The position numbers and the translations under genes were made by a program. From contig CAMPET010000020.1 in the NCBI GenBank assembly GCA_946803715.1, positions 68,493 through 132,492 on the forward strand: 64,000 bases of DNA, written 5' to 3'. Positions 11,251 to 23,800 of this stretch are shown here, piece by piece. The stretch's first letter is position 1, and the number at the start of each line of letters is the position of its first letter. The notes beneath the pieces were generated by a model that did no database searches, was not told where the DNA came from, and saw nothing but the letters and a program-made list of their open reading frames with translations. The stretch comes from Beroe ovata (Eukaryota > Ctenophora > Nuda > Beroida > Beroidae).

Positions 11251-14200
11251 TCACATCATATCATTATCATCATCATCATCACCCGCTGGGTTATCAGCAT
11301 ACTTGGTGAGATCCAGAGAGAGCGTCTTACTGACGATACAATTGTCCTCCTCCGGATAGATGCCAACCAAGCAGTCAGCCTTGGTGTAAAACTCCTCTTT
11401 CAGAGATATGATAATACACTGCGTGTCCTCTTCCGTTTGTTTCCGGATGTACCTCGCTACCCGGTTTATGTTTGTGTTGTCTAGCGCTGCATCGATCTCG
11501 TCGAGAACAAAGAATGGAGAAGGTTGGTAACTGTGGATGGCAAATAGAAGGGCAAGGGCGGCAACTGTTTTTTCACCGCCAGACAGATTGTCCATGGGCC
11601 TGAACCGTTTACCGGGTGCCACACAATTGTAACTTATTCCATCGAGATATGGTTCTTCTGGATTCTCTGGGCCGAGGAACGCTTGGGCACTAGGACTGTT
11701 CGCAAGATGCTTATAGATTTCGTCGATTTTGGCAGACACGTGCTCAAATGCGTCCATAAACTTGTCAAACCGCTTTTTCTGTATTGCTTCGAAATCGTTC
11801 TTTGCCTTCTTTGCTTTCTTCCGGGCAACTTCAAACTCGTTTGTCGTTTCCTGAAATGTATTTGAGGTTAGTTACTGAAATTTAAAAGGAGTGATAGGTA
11901 TTTCTAAACAACTTCCAAATTCAGTCAAACTAATAACTCTACCTGAAGTTTTTCTTTTACTGTATCCAACTTTTCTACTGCTTTCATGTTAGGGGCAGTT
12001 ATACGTTGTAAAGTGTTGAGCATAGCCTCGATCTTCTTCTCAAAGGAGTCCAATTGATCCTTGATTTCTTTCGAATCGACCATATCTTTAAGATCATCAC
12101 TTAGATCAGCATAATCCAACACTATCCTTGATTCTCGGTCAAAAATCCGAGCATTTGCCTGAGTAGACGAGCTCTCATAATCGGTCGATGTTCCAGCTGA
12201 TTCAGAATCCATTTCAGATCCCTGACTCTGTGATGGCTGAGGGTTTTGGATATCGTCCATACTACCTTGCTCCAGAGGCAGCTTGATATCTTGAAGCTTG
12301 CACGACTTCAGAAGTCCATGCCTCTCAACTTTTTTCTGTTCCAAGCTAACTTCTAGAGTGCTCACCGACTTTTGTATTTTGGTAATTTCTTTGACATGAT
12401 CACTGAGGATTTTTCGAATCTCTTTCAACTCAGTCTCTGTTTCTTCACACTGCCCCTTGAAGTTATCTCGCTCTTCAATAGCCTCAGCAAGTGCAGCTTG
12501 TGTTCTATCAATAGATTCTAGTTGTACCTTTTCCTCATCTTCAAGCTCCGCCAGTGCAGCATGATCGGCAACAAGTTGATCTTCATGCTTCTTTACTTGT
12601 CCTTGAGTGTTCCTCCGTTTCTCGAAGTCAAGCTGGGACTGAAGTTTAGATTGGTGATTGGCGAATTCAAGTCGTTTTTTCGCCTTTTCTTGCTGCTTTG
12701 AAAGTTGCTTTTCTTCGTACTGCCTGATGTTATCAATGCCCAGGTTTTTGCAGAAGTCTTTGAACACTTTGTCTTCAACAACATTTAGTTTATCTTGGCA
12801 TTCGTCAATTCTTTGCAGTCGATCATCTATTTGTTTCTCCAAGCTATCAAGGACCGGTTTCAAGTCGTCAAGCTCATTGTCAATTGTAGCAGCCTCCTTG
12901 TTGTACTCAGCCATTGTTTGATCAATGGAACTGTCCCTGTCTCTTTTTGAATATTTCAACCTGGTCTCTAGACCATTTATCTGCGACGTCAGGTTATTCA
13001 GTTCAGGTTCCTTTCTTCTAGTTACATTCAACTCTTTCAGTTCCTCAAGATATCTATCTCTTGACCTCTTCAACCCATCAACAGCCTTTTCATCCCATCT
13101 CTTCGCCTTTCTCTTGATATCAGAAGCACCTCCAGAAATTATACCAGACTTGCTGAACAGAGTTCCATCAAGGGCAACTGCTTTGTGACGCTCACTCCCA
13201 CTGAAACACAGCTTCCTGGCCTCTTCCATGGTGTCACACACAAGGGAGTTCCCACAGGCGTATTGCAGAGCTTTCTTGATCTGTGGGGGATCATACCTGA
13301 TGACATCAATGATCAGCTTGGCAGTACCACCAAGATTCCTGAGTTTCTCATTAGTTGGTTTCACTTGTATTGTATCTAATGGAATAAATGTGGATGGCTC
13401 AGACCTCTGCTCTTTCATGTACTGGATACAGTCTCTTCCACATTGCTCAGTGTCCACAACAATTGCATCCATGTTCTTACCAAGCACTTTGGTGATGGCT
13501 ATTTGATATCTTCTGTGAACAGGCTCACAAAGATCAATCAACCTTCCATGCACACCTGGAAACAGTCTCTTCATACTCTCAAGAGTCTCAGCTTTTCGTT
13601 GATTTCTAGCACTCTCATGTTTGTCAACCTTAGCATCTCTCAACTCTGACTGAACACCTTCCAAGCTGGATTGGATTTCAGAGTGCCGTGTGTTGGCAAT
13701 TCTAATCTCAGCAGCGAGTTTGTCCTTGTCAGCTTTCAACTTGTCAACAGTTTGACTGTTCTGACTTATGTATTGCTCCAACTTGGCAATTCGTTCCTCA
13801 AGCTGCACTTTCTGCTCATTTAACTGCACTTGTCTTGAATCTAGATCATTTTTCTTTTGCTTTGACTGTTCAAGAGCTTCTTCATCACTTTGCTGCTGTC
13901 TTTTTATCTTGGTCAGATTTTGTCTTATAGCTGTTGTCTGTTGACTTGCCTTCTCCTTCAGGTTGTTATACTCATTCATCTGAGTATCTTCTAGTTCAAT
14001 TTCTTGGGATTCCTGGTTGTCTTCTTCATATGCTTCAATCATTGCTTGTACCTCAGAGAGTTCTTTTTCTAGATCAGCAACAACAATTTGATGGTTTTCA
14101 TGGGCCATTTCAGCCTTTGTTATCTGTTTCTTAGACATGTCAACCTTCTTTTGGAGATGGACAACTCTTTCCTTTGTCTTAATGTACTTTGGACGTTTCA

Positions 14201-15077
14201 GGTTCAGTTCAACTTCTTTAGACTTCACATTTTTATCAAGAATTTGCTGCTCACGTTGAATTTTAGCTATCTCGGCTTTTTTATTTTTCAACTGCACTTC
14301 TACCCTCTCTTTACGCCTGTTTTCTGACAAAAGTTGCCTATTCACAGCAGCAAGTTCCTCTTTCAGCCCATCCATTTTCCTGTCTGTATGGTAAAGTTTG
14401 AAAAGTTGGAACTGGAGCCTTGTATCAGTAAGATCTTTAGACAATGTCTGGAACTTATCTGCTTCCTCCTTTTCAGCTCTTGCTTCACGTTTTTCAGCTG
14501 CAATTCCCTTTCTCTTGTGAAAAGAGAAATTAGTGTCCTCTGTAGCTTTGTTCATCTCATCTTTCAGCCTATCATACTCTTCTCTCAACTCATCTGATCT
14601 ACTTATCTGCTCAAACAAGTCAGTCCTCTCTTTAGGGGTCTTCATAGCAATAGACTCAACAGCTCCTTGGAAAACAAGAAAGTTTTTGGACTTGATAAGA
14701 ATTCCAAGAGTTTCAAGCTTTCCTTGGTATTCAGGTGGGCTCAAGACTTTACCATCAATCCTGTACTCTGATCCATTCCCTATAATGGTCCTTGTAAAAT
14801 GTATTTCATCACCATTGGATTCTTGATACACAGCAGTGACATAAGCTCTATTAGCAGCAGCTTTCCCAACCACTGCCCCATGAATCAGATCCTTAAGAGA
14901 TCTAACCCGCAAATTGGATGCTTTATCTCCCAGCACAAAGCTAATAGCATCCATCAAGTTACTTTTACCAGCTCCATTAGGTCCAATGATAGCAGAAAAC
15001 TTAGTAAATGGCCCAATCACTTGATACCCCTTGTAGGATTTGAAGTTTTCTAACTCCAGTCTCTGGAGAAACCCCAT
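11251..15077 (-). CDS. SMC1A: Cohesin ATPase subunit SMC1
   Basis: Core subunit of cohesin, pairing with SMC3 to hold sister chromatids and form loops. Two exons, 15077-11943 and 11850-11251, give 1244 residues (human SMC1A is 1233). Start [18 protein letters not shown] matches the family N-terminus. Walker A GPNGAGKS lies near residue 33; then coiled coil, a hinge with [10 protein letters not shown], second coiled coil, ABC signature LSGGEK, and Walker [13 protein letters not shown]. The downstream exon keeps the nearly invariant [17 protein letters not shown] block. The C-terminus ends in an acidic DDDDDNDMM tail. All ATPase motifs are intact. Having only one intron contrasts with BAZ1B next door. 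I see no sign that it is the meiotic SMC1B paralogue. Confidence 0.98.
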
Positions 15078-16282
15078 CTTAGCTAGCTATCAAGGTTTAT
15101 GATTAGTAATAGGCAATCAGTTATATCATAAGGATTTGCAATGATGGCATCATGATATTATCATTAAGAGAACTATGGCATAATATTTAGGTAATATTCA
15201 ACTAGAAGATCAAAATATGTGTTTGCAACTCAAAGTATTCAAATAATTGAATGTGAACAACTCGGACTTGAGAGCATTGCAGAATGGTCACCAAAAATAT
15301 ACTAAATTTCTGCATGATCTGTGGAGACAAAATCAATTTCATGTTATATTTCAATTTCAAGGAATAGACAGAATGATCATTGACAAAAAATAAAGGCTAT
15401 CTATGTCACAAAGGCTATTTAAGAACTACATATAAATAAATTGCGATTTATTGAGATAATTGCAAAATGTCACTGTGAGTTAAGATATATCCAATACTGT
15501 TATCAAAATAATTAACCTGACAATATTAAATCGCGCGACATCACATCATGTTGCACACGCGTGTGCACACGTTGTGTGCACTTCATTTTACTCGGTGATT
15601 TGAAAATCGTAAAGCCACGGAGCCGCGCAGTGCAGTGCGTGCAGAATTTTTGGATCATACAGCGCGGGAACACGCACGCGTACGTTCCAAAATATTCGTG
15701 AGATGCTATCTGTGCTCTGTTCTTGGCGCGCGGCGCGCGCCGCGCTTAGTTCATTGCATTGCATCACTTCATAAAAACAAAACAGGCTTTCAAAATCGAT
15801 GAAAGTTAAGCGCGCGCACGCGCAACGCGGCACGTCGCGCCACGCAGCACTGCGCGTGCGCCGCGCTGCTAGTGCACATGCACATATTGCGCGTGCTTCC
15901 CACACTCCACACACTAAATAGCACAAAGCTCTAATTCCAAGTTTGTCGATCGATGATAGAACCTGTCGAGCTGAGAATTTCGTCGCGCGCAACTTCAATT
16001 ACTTATTCCCAGACTTATTCGCTGACGCACAGACGCAAGCCGCTTCCATATCCCGCCAGTAAGGGCAGGGAGTAATTATAAAACTATACAAATAATTTAT
16101 TCATCAATTTCATAGATTTCACCCGGCAGTCGGCACGATTAGGAGCTAAAGATCGCTCTATTGATTTAATAAATCTTCTATCATATCTTGTCTTAAGTTG
16201 ATATCTTGTCTTGCATTGATCATATCTTGTCTTGAGTGGGTCATAAATTCTTGTCTTAACACCATAATATATAAATACAGCA
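15078..16282. promoter_or_regulatory. Divergent intergenic region SMC1 / TEX11-like, with a repeat fragment
   Basis: 1.2 kb between two divergent ATGs. Bases 15530-15900 are rich in CGCG and GCGC runs. 15943-16075 carries one end of the inverted-repeat element found complete at 59465-59789 (TTGTCGATCGATGATAGA, one mismatch later) followed by a CCCGCCAG..AGGG motif. A TATA-like ATATATAAATA lies only about 10 bases before the TEX11-like ATG, too close for a normal start site upstream of that ATG. Confidence 0.55.
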
Positions 16283-17686
16283 ATGTCTGATGCCCAAGAC
16301 CCTTTGGATAATCTGAGGTCTATTCTGGAACCAGATAGCAACACTAGTATTGAAGATGTTATGAAGACTATTGATTTATTATTGGCAAATGGGGGTGGTG
16401 GTCCTTCTTTCCGCTTGAGGGAGATCTTGTGGAACAGTGGAATAGATCACTTCAAAGATAATTTGTTCAGGAAAGCTCTCCAAATTTACACTTTATGTCT
16501 TCAATTTTGCTGCAGCGAATCACAGAAAAGTAAGCTCTATCAAAACATAGCGGTTTGCTGTCTATCTGAAGGAGATGCAGAAATTGCTGAAGATTGGATT
16601 GGAAAGATTAAAGATGAATCCCCTAAAAAGCTTTTACTCCGTTTTCAAGTCCAGCTTTTGAAGGGTGAACTTGGCATGGCCAGTGAGATAATTGAGCAGA
16701 TTGATGATGAAGAATTGATTCAAACTGCAGCCATATTAGCATTCAAATCAAATGCCAAGGAAATTGCTAAGACAACATTATATAAAGCAATCAATGTTAC
16801 ACCCAGTCATGAATTTAAACTTGTTGCATTAAGATGCTTGCTAAGACTGAGTAAATCAGCAGAAGAGGATCTTGATTTGTACAAGTTGTTGGATAATGTT
16901 GGTGATATGTCATCTTCAGAGATTGCATATTTCACTGATTCAGCTTGGAATTCTAGCCTGAAAGCAAGACCAAACTTTTCTTTGATGATTAAAATTCTTG
17001 TGCAATGCTTAGAAATTTCTTCTAAAATGATAGAGCCTCTTGCTCCACAGTATCTTCAAATTAAAAGGAATTGTTGTGTGCTTATCATAGCAGCCTACTT
17101 TCAGCTTGCATCTGACCAGAATGATACTAGTCTATACAAAAATGCATTTGAGTATCTCTCTATGTTCAAGAGCTTTGGGAATTCCAATTTAGACCATGCA
17201 ACAATGATGATCATAATGTTATATGAACTTGAATGTGCTATTAAGCTTGAAATGCCAAATATTAATTCACTTTTAGCTTGTATCTATGGATTAGATCACA
17301 TATCATTATCAACAGTAGATAGAGTTCTGAACCTATGTATGACAGGCAAAGACAAGCTTGTGCAGGAATCAGCACTACAGGGTGCAATTGATTATCACTT
17401 GAAAGCTAAAGAGCCCCAGTGGCCCCACATTAGTAAGCTATTTATCCACTTGATAAAAATTTCCTCTGACACAAAAGCTGTTTTTACCAAATGGTCTGAG
17501 TTCTCATTCCATTTTCCTGAGAATGAAGCTGCATGGATCGTTTGTGAAGCCTGGAATCGAGGTGTTAGAAGTGAAAATAAAGAATTATCTGATGACTTAT
17601 GTCATCTAGCTCTCAAAAGTGCAGAAGTACTCCCTAATCACAAACAGATGTATACAACTCACATGAAGCAAGTTCTGTTGTTGTAA
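16283..17686 (+). CDS. SPO22/ZIP4 (TEX11)-like meiosis protein, intronless
   Basis: 467 residues in one exon. All-helical, with TPR-like spacing early (SGIDHFKDNLFRKALQIYTL, then IAVCCLSEGDAEIAEDWI) and a C-terminal block AAWIVCEAWNRGV that resembles the end of TEX11, where a conserved WLxxxAWN segment precedes the last helix pair. SPO22/ZIP4/TEX11 acts on the synaptonemal complex in crossover formation. The protein is about half the length of vertebrate TEX11 (about 940), so this is a short form or has lost N-terminal repeats. No zinc site or membrane segment. Assignment rests on pattern memory rather than an alignment; a generic TPR protein is the alternative. The first ATG is used because the frame opens there; the next Met is at residue 27. 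Confidence 0.6.
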   Translation: MSDAQDPLDNLRSILEPDSNTSIEDVMKTIDLLLANGGGGPSFRLREILWNSGIDHFKDNLFRKALQIYTLCLQFCCSESQKSKLYQNIAVCCLSEGDAEIAEDWIGKIKDESPKKLLLRFQVQLLKGELGMASEIIEQIDDEELIQTAAILAFKSNAKEIAKTTLYKAINVTPSHEFKLVALRCLLRLSKSAEEDLDLYKLLDNVGDMSSSEIAYFTDSAWNSSLKARPNFSLMIKILVQCLEISSKMIEPLAPQYLQIKRNCCVLIIAAYFQLASDQNDTSLYKNAFEYLSMFKSFGNSNLDHATMMIIMLYELECAIKLEMPNINSLLACIYGLDHISLSTVDRVLNLCMTGKDKLVQESALQGAIDYHLKAKEPQWPHISKLFIHLIKISSDTKAVFTKWSEFSFHFPENEAAWIVCEAWNRGVRSENKELSDDLCHLALKSAEVLPNHKQMYTTHMKQVLLL

Positions 17687-17847
17687 CCATGAATTATGTT
17701 ATATCGATGTTTATGTGAAATTTGAAGTTTATGATCAGGAAGTTATCCAATTACACACAATATCATGTATTCGATTCTTTGGGGTTCAATAGATATTCCT
17801 AGTAGATACTTACCTACCATTCAGAATCATAGAACCTTAACTTTAGA

Positions 17848-20800
17848 ATGAGCAAAGAAAAATTGTGCAACGGAAATGAGTTTATTGAAAACACCAAGTC
17901 AACCAGTGAAGCAGATTTTACCAAAGATGACGGGTTCGTCATTTTTTCATGAGTTTCTTTGATTGTTAAGGATAAACAACTTAATAACTCCAGATATAAT
18001 TGCTCAGGACCAAGCGAATTGTGAAAGAAGTGAATTTAGAAGATGGCAGTTCTCAGAGGAGGCTTAATAGGTCCAAATTGGAGGATGCCATCAACCTATC
18101 CCACTTGGAAAAGTTGAAGCAAAAGTTCAAGGTTAAAATGAAGAATTTTAGATTGATGACTATAATAGTTGTTAATGATCTATAAGGTTTCATTTGATTT
18201 GTCCTTCAGGAACATGACCAAGATGATAGTAATGGACTTGATATTGATGAGTTTGAACATGCATTTCGATCGATCCTGACTCGTAATGAGGACCTTAGTA
18301 AAGAAGAAATGAAGGTGATGTTCATGAAGATTGACACCAACTGTGACGGTAAGAACTGAGTCCATCAAAAGCCAAATCATAGGTAATATTCTGCCCCTGC
18401 TTGAATCATATTCTCATTAGATTCCGTCTGCCATAGGTACAGTGGACTGGGACGAGTTTTGCACCTACATGTTATTGGAGTACAAAGAGCGGCAGGACAT
18501 GAACTATGTGAATGAGACACCTTTTCCCAACCCCTTCCGCTTCATATCGAATTCCCACAGGGACACTATCATTGGTACGCATTCCCTTGACATTTATGTT
18601 GACGACGATTCATGTTGACGACGCTAGATCGAATGCCACTCAACATGACTTTCCACGTCAGGAATCGGTTTTCTCCAATCTCCCAACTGGCGGGGAAAGG
18701 ATGACGATGGCCCTATCGTTTATAGCAAAACAAACGGCCGATATGTGACGGCTGACATCTGTGGCACTCTGGCGTTTTGGAACACAGACATGCAGCTCCA
18801 AAAGTCTATTGTCGTGAGAAAACATTTCCTCTTTAAACGATGATCCTATTTCTGAAGCTAACATTTCTATCTCGAGACAATTTCATCCTACTCAGCTAGA
18901 CGAAGTAAGAAGTGGTCGGGGCAAGAAAGGGAAATGGATCCTGGCGTTGGAAGTTCTGTCAAATGCGTCTAAAGTCGTGATTTCCACTACGAATAGGGAA
19001 CTGTGTAAGTTTTGATCGATTTCTGAGTTCAAGATAGAATTGAAAGGAACCCTGTTCTATCATTCCTGTGATCAGGTTTTTATGACATCTCTGGAGGAAA
19101 CTGCGATCTTTGGTTTGTTCTACTGGGATTCGATAACACCATCACCAGTATCAACTACTGGTTCAATCCACAAAATCACAACGAGGCTGTTATGGTTTTC
19201 GGCGACTCACTAGGTATGGCTTTTGTTAAATTTTGATGAGAGTTTTGTACGATCTTTTTGACATTGCTGAAATGGACTCGACTTGTCGTCCCTGCGTCCT
19301 TTAGAATAAACAATGTAAGGAGGACTATTTTCAAGGAGGACTTTTTTTATAGCATTTTCCTCGTTTGCAGGTCAGGTCGGCAGACTAATCTTCTCGTCCG
19401 TACAACAAGGACTATTCGGGTCTGACTCCAGCAAGAAGACCAACCAGGCGAGAAGAGTTCAAATGCACGATATTCTCATGGGGAGAGTCAGTGGTTAGAA
19501 CAAAATCATTTTGCATACGCTATTTTTAACAATTTCAAATTCTTTTCGTAACATTGATACGTAGAATGATAATGATCACATGATATGCTTTTTCCCTGGC
19601 CAGGATCATTGAAATCACTCTCAGGGGTAAAGCTTGTCATACAGAGTATTCATACTGACTGGAGCAAGAAGGTCAAGTACGTTCCCAATTACGATGCGTT
19701 TATCTCCTGTTCCATGGACCCTGAAACATCGCTATATTTTGGTGAGTGGTTCAACTACTTGTGTTCTGATTTTGTCAGATGTTTGCATCCCAAATAACTA
19801 TGAAATAGGTGACAATCGCATCGATTCATTCGTGAAATTCAGAAGTTCACAAAGTTAGAATGATTATTTTCAGGGAACATCTATCAGCCCGGTGAAAAGA
19901 AGACTAGTTCCGTTTTCTCGGTGTACAAAGGAGTCAACGCGTTTGACATATCCAAGGACTACATCGTATCTGGGGGACTCGATACTGTGTTGAGAGTGTG
20001 GCATTACACCATGACGAACAAACCAACTGTCATGATGAAGGTATGGACTCCGAAAGTTACAGGATAAAATGATGGATCTAGATTAGCGACTGTGAGAATT
20101 TAATTGGTGAATGTTACAGAAACTGTTAATATTGTTCGTCTCATGTGACTGGTACTTCATTATTCCCAGGGTCACTCAGCCACAGTTGAGCACGTGATCG
20201 TTTCGGAGATAACAAATTCCATCATATCCGTATCCAAGGATACCGTTATCAAAGTGTGGGACCTCAAGGATCACGTGTGCCTCCAAACGCTAAGTAAACT
20301 CACATTCGGGGTGTATCCCGTCACCGCAGCTCTCTTCCACTCCATTCATCACACACTCATCATCGGCTCGAAAAATGTTCGTCATAAACAAATAGTAACA
20401 AACAAATAGTATCAGACGAATATTGTATCAGACGATATTCTGGGATAAAGTTACGCATAAATGATTAAAAATTGTTCACAAATTTATCATTTCAGTTCAA
20501 TTTGGGAGTCTTGGAACGGACGAGAAAGTCAATTGTCAACAATGTTAACATCAAGAGTCATCACAAGTGTGTTAGAGCAGCTCTGTACAACCAAAATTTC
20601 AATCAGGTAACCAATTGGTCTAGGGGAGGTATGACTTGGAAAAATGCCTCAATTGATTGACAAAGATAATCGGTATTTCAGGTGGTGAGCACATCGTATG
20701 ACTCGATGGTTTGTGTTTGGGACCTGGAAACAGGGGAGAAGGTCATTCAGGTAGGTTATCACATTTTCAACCTGATTTCAATTGGGTATGAGATAAAAAT

Positions 20801-23800
20801 TAGTCAAACAGTAATTGGTATTCTTGGGAAAGACATCTCTTCTTCACTCCCCTTTTTCCAGTTCTCGCAATGTCACGGAGATCAGGAGATCACTGCCATG
20901 ACATTCGATCCCACTCACCGTCGTCTCCTTACCGCTGCTAAGGACGGGTCTGTCAAAATATGGAACTTCAACAACGGTGCTCTTCTTGGGGAACTCCAGG
21001 TTCGAACATCCGTGAGGGAACATTCGTGAGGGGGTATTGTAACGTTAGATCATCGGCTGTTTTAAATCGTCGCGCATGATATTGTGGGATACATGGTCCT
21101 GTTTTCTGTCTTGATCCTGTTTTCTGTTTTGATTTGAGCCACGTTATCAACACACTTTAATAAGCACACGTTTCCTGCAGAACGTGCACCGTGAGGAAAT
21201 AACTGATATCCTGTGCTGTAAGAACACGTTCATAACGGGGGGTTGGTCGCGGAAACTTGTCGTTTACACGTGAGTTCAGAGCAGACTGGTTCGCTCTTCC
21301 TTTGAACATGGCCAGAAGGAGGATACGTGTGATACCTATTTTTGAGTCGTACTCGTTCCTCGATATCTGGTTAATAAATTGGCTCACTATATCTATAGTT
21401 TATTCCCGTCGTAGGCATGATACTATGTCATAACTATGTTATATCACTATTTGGTACAGTATAGTGTGTCACTGAGTGCACCAAATCATGTCATATCACA
21501 CAGCGACTCACGTGATAACCATGTCATATCACACAGCGACTCACGTGGTGTAGAAGAGGACGAGCCGCCCCGTGTGTTCAGTGACAACCAACACACCGAG
21601 GATATCCTCTCTCTAGCTCTCTACAGGTACTACACACAAAATTGTTAGTTCAAAGCGCATCCTTCATATCGTGAAAACAATTCAAATAGATCTAGCAATT
21701 ACTGTATCTAGTTATTGTTCTAGAACTAATTCGGTTTCGGATTCGTTATCTATCCGTAAACAAGTACAGTTTGTCCTCGGTCGCTAGACACCTGTTTCCC
21801 CCTCTCCAGGTCTGATATCATAGCATACTCGATGTACGATGGGTCTATCATAACGCGCAATGTGGGATGTGATATTGTGCTATGCCGGCTGTCTGCTACT
21901 AACTGCACCCCTAACGGTACAACTGAATTAATTAGACACGTTGTTCATGAAAATTAGGGGAAATTCACCCATATTTGGTGGCACCAAACCACCCATTTGT
22001 TACGTCACCGCCCCGTGCTCAGGTACTGGAACAGCAAATATCTACTACTCCCCTCTCGCCAACACATTCCCCACCGATAACGCACCCTACGGTGCGGACC
22101 CGCCCTTACTACCCCAGATCAACTTTACCAGAAGTCAGGGCTCCCGAGTGAACAACCTCAAAAAACAGCGGTAAGTTTTGTCATGATACGAGATAAGAGT
22201 TTCAGACAAAAAACAGCAGTCACTTATAATTTTCATGAAAAGGAGCAATGAGAAATGACTCTAACTTCACTATCTTGTTGTATTCAGCCGGATGTCGAGC
22301 GTATCGAGTGTGAAGAGCCGGTTATCAACTCAACACGACAACTCACCCCTCCTTTCCCTCCTTGATATTGGAGAGGAGAAGAGATACGACTCCTCCGTCG
22401 ATAAACTCTGCTTCCTTGACGTGAGTATACAGGAGTGAGACGTGAGTATACAGGAGTGAGAGTAATTGTAGGCAGCGGGGATTGGGGCATAGGATAAGTT
22501 AGATTTCGGGTTAGCGTGACCCAGTCTTCAGCAGTCCTCATCTCATTCCGATTCGCTAGAAATTAGTTTACCGATCAAGTTTACCGATTCGCTTTACTGT
22601 AGTTTACCGATCAATCAGATGCAGATGATAATATGTTTTTTTTTCAGGCACGGCCCACTTCCTACAACACTGCCACCCTAATATCTGGACACAGCTACTG
22701 TATTGTGCGGGGNGTGTGTGTGTGTGTTCTCAGCAAGCTATCTTACTTGAATCTTTAGATTTTGTTTTTACACAAATATCATGTCTAGATTAGCCCCTCT
22801 TAAGTTCATGAGTAGGTAGATCGTCGTACAGCAAAGTTCAGCAGCTAGCGATTTGTGTCTCTATTGTTCTTGCACTGTCTCTCAGACGCGCAGTCATCAA
22901 ACGTACGATTGACCAAAGTTCTCAGTCAACATTTCATCTGCAAAGCTCCCTCACATTTCAGTAGTAACAGTAACTTCATTGTGACTCTTTACTCGACCAA
23001 GCATTCGTTTCCATTGCTCTCTATAGAGATTCGACCTCACTAAGATGATGAGCGGATTGATGGCCGATATGGCGGCATTAGAAAACGGGAACCTCAGGAA
23101 TGCCAGATAGTTTATCGCCGCCACTTGATCCGGTCGGAGAAGAGTAACACAAACGGATGTGATGGTGAAAACGAGCTGGCTACAGAGGAGCAAGTTGATC
23201 ATCATGACTGTTTGACAAGCTTTGCAATTTCCACCAGGCAGCCCACTCTTCACTCTCTCCTTACGAACTTTACCCAGGGCATACATGCTGGTAAACGCGC
23301 TGCCCTTGGCTACCGCTATAATGGTGAAGTAGGTGCCCGTATAGACGTAGAAAGAGGAGCAAGGGGATGTAAAGTCGAAGTCGAGGACTTGTTGAGAGTA
23401 TGGGTGCCAGTGCAACTTTCCGGAGTTCTCCATCACGGTAGAGAGTATGGACAGGAAGATGAGAGATCCTGGAAAACGGGGATGTGAGAATTTGGAGAAA
23501 TTTAGGAGTGATCTGCTCAACTCGTCGATAAATGAGACCTAATTCGTGGAAATGTTTCAATCTCAGCCGGAACCACCCTCAGCCACTTACCTCCTACTCC
23601 AAGTAGAGTCATCGAATACCACAGCTTCATCTTAATGAAAGGTCTCAGTATCTTGATACACCTGACCACACCTAGAACCGCAGCAGTAAGAAGGCTGAAC
23701 GAGAACATGCTATTCCTCAGAACTGTGTACCAAATCATCCAGTTCTCTACTGGGGTGTCCACAGGGGTGTCCACAGATGTGTCCACCTTTTCAGCAGGTG

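Noticed and set aside
14533..14826. Hydrophobic plus-strand ORFs opposite SMC1
   Set aside because: Antisense of coiled-coil codons commonly reads Leu/Ser/Phe-rich; no start context or splice support.
21436..21648. Separate short gene suggested by an ORF starting at 21436
   Set aside because: Its last 30 codons are exon 16 of the EF-hand/WD40 gene; the upstream part is intron with a direct repeat.
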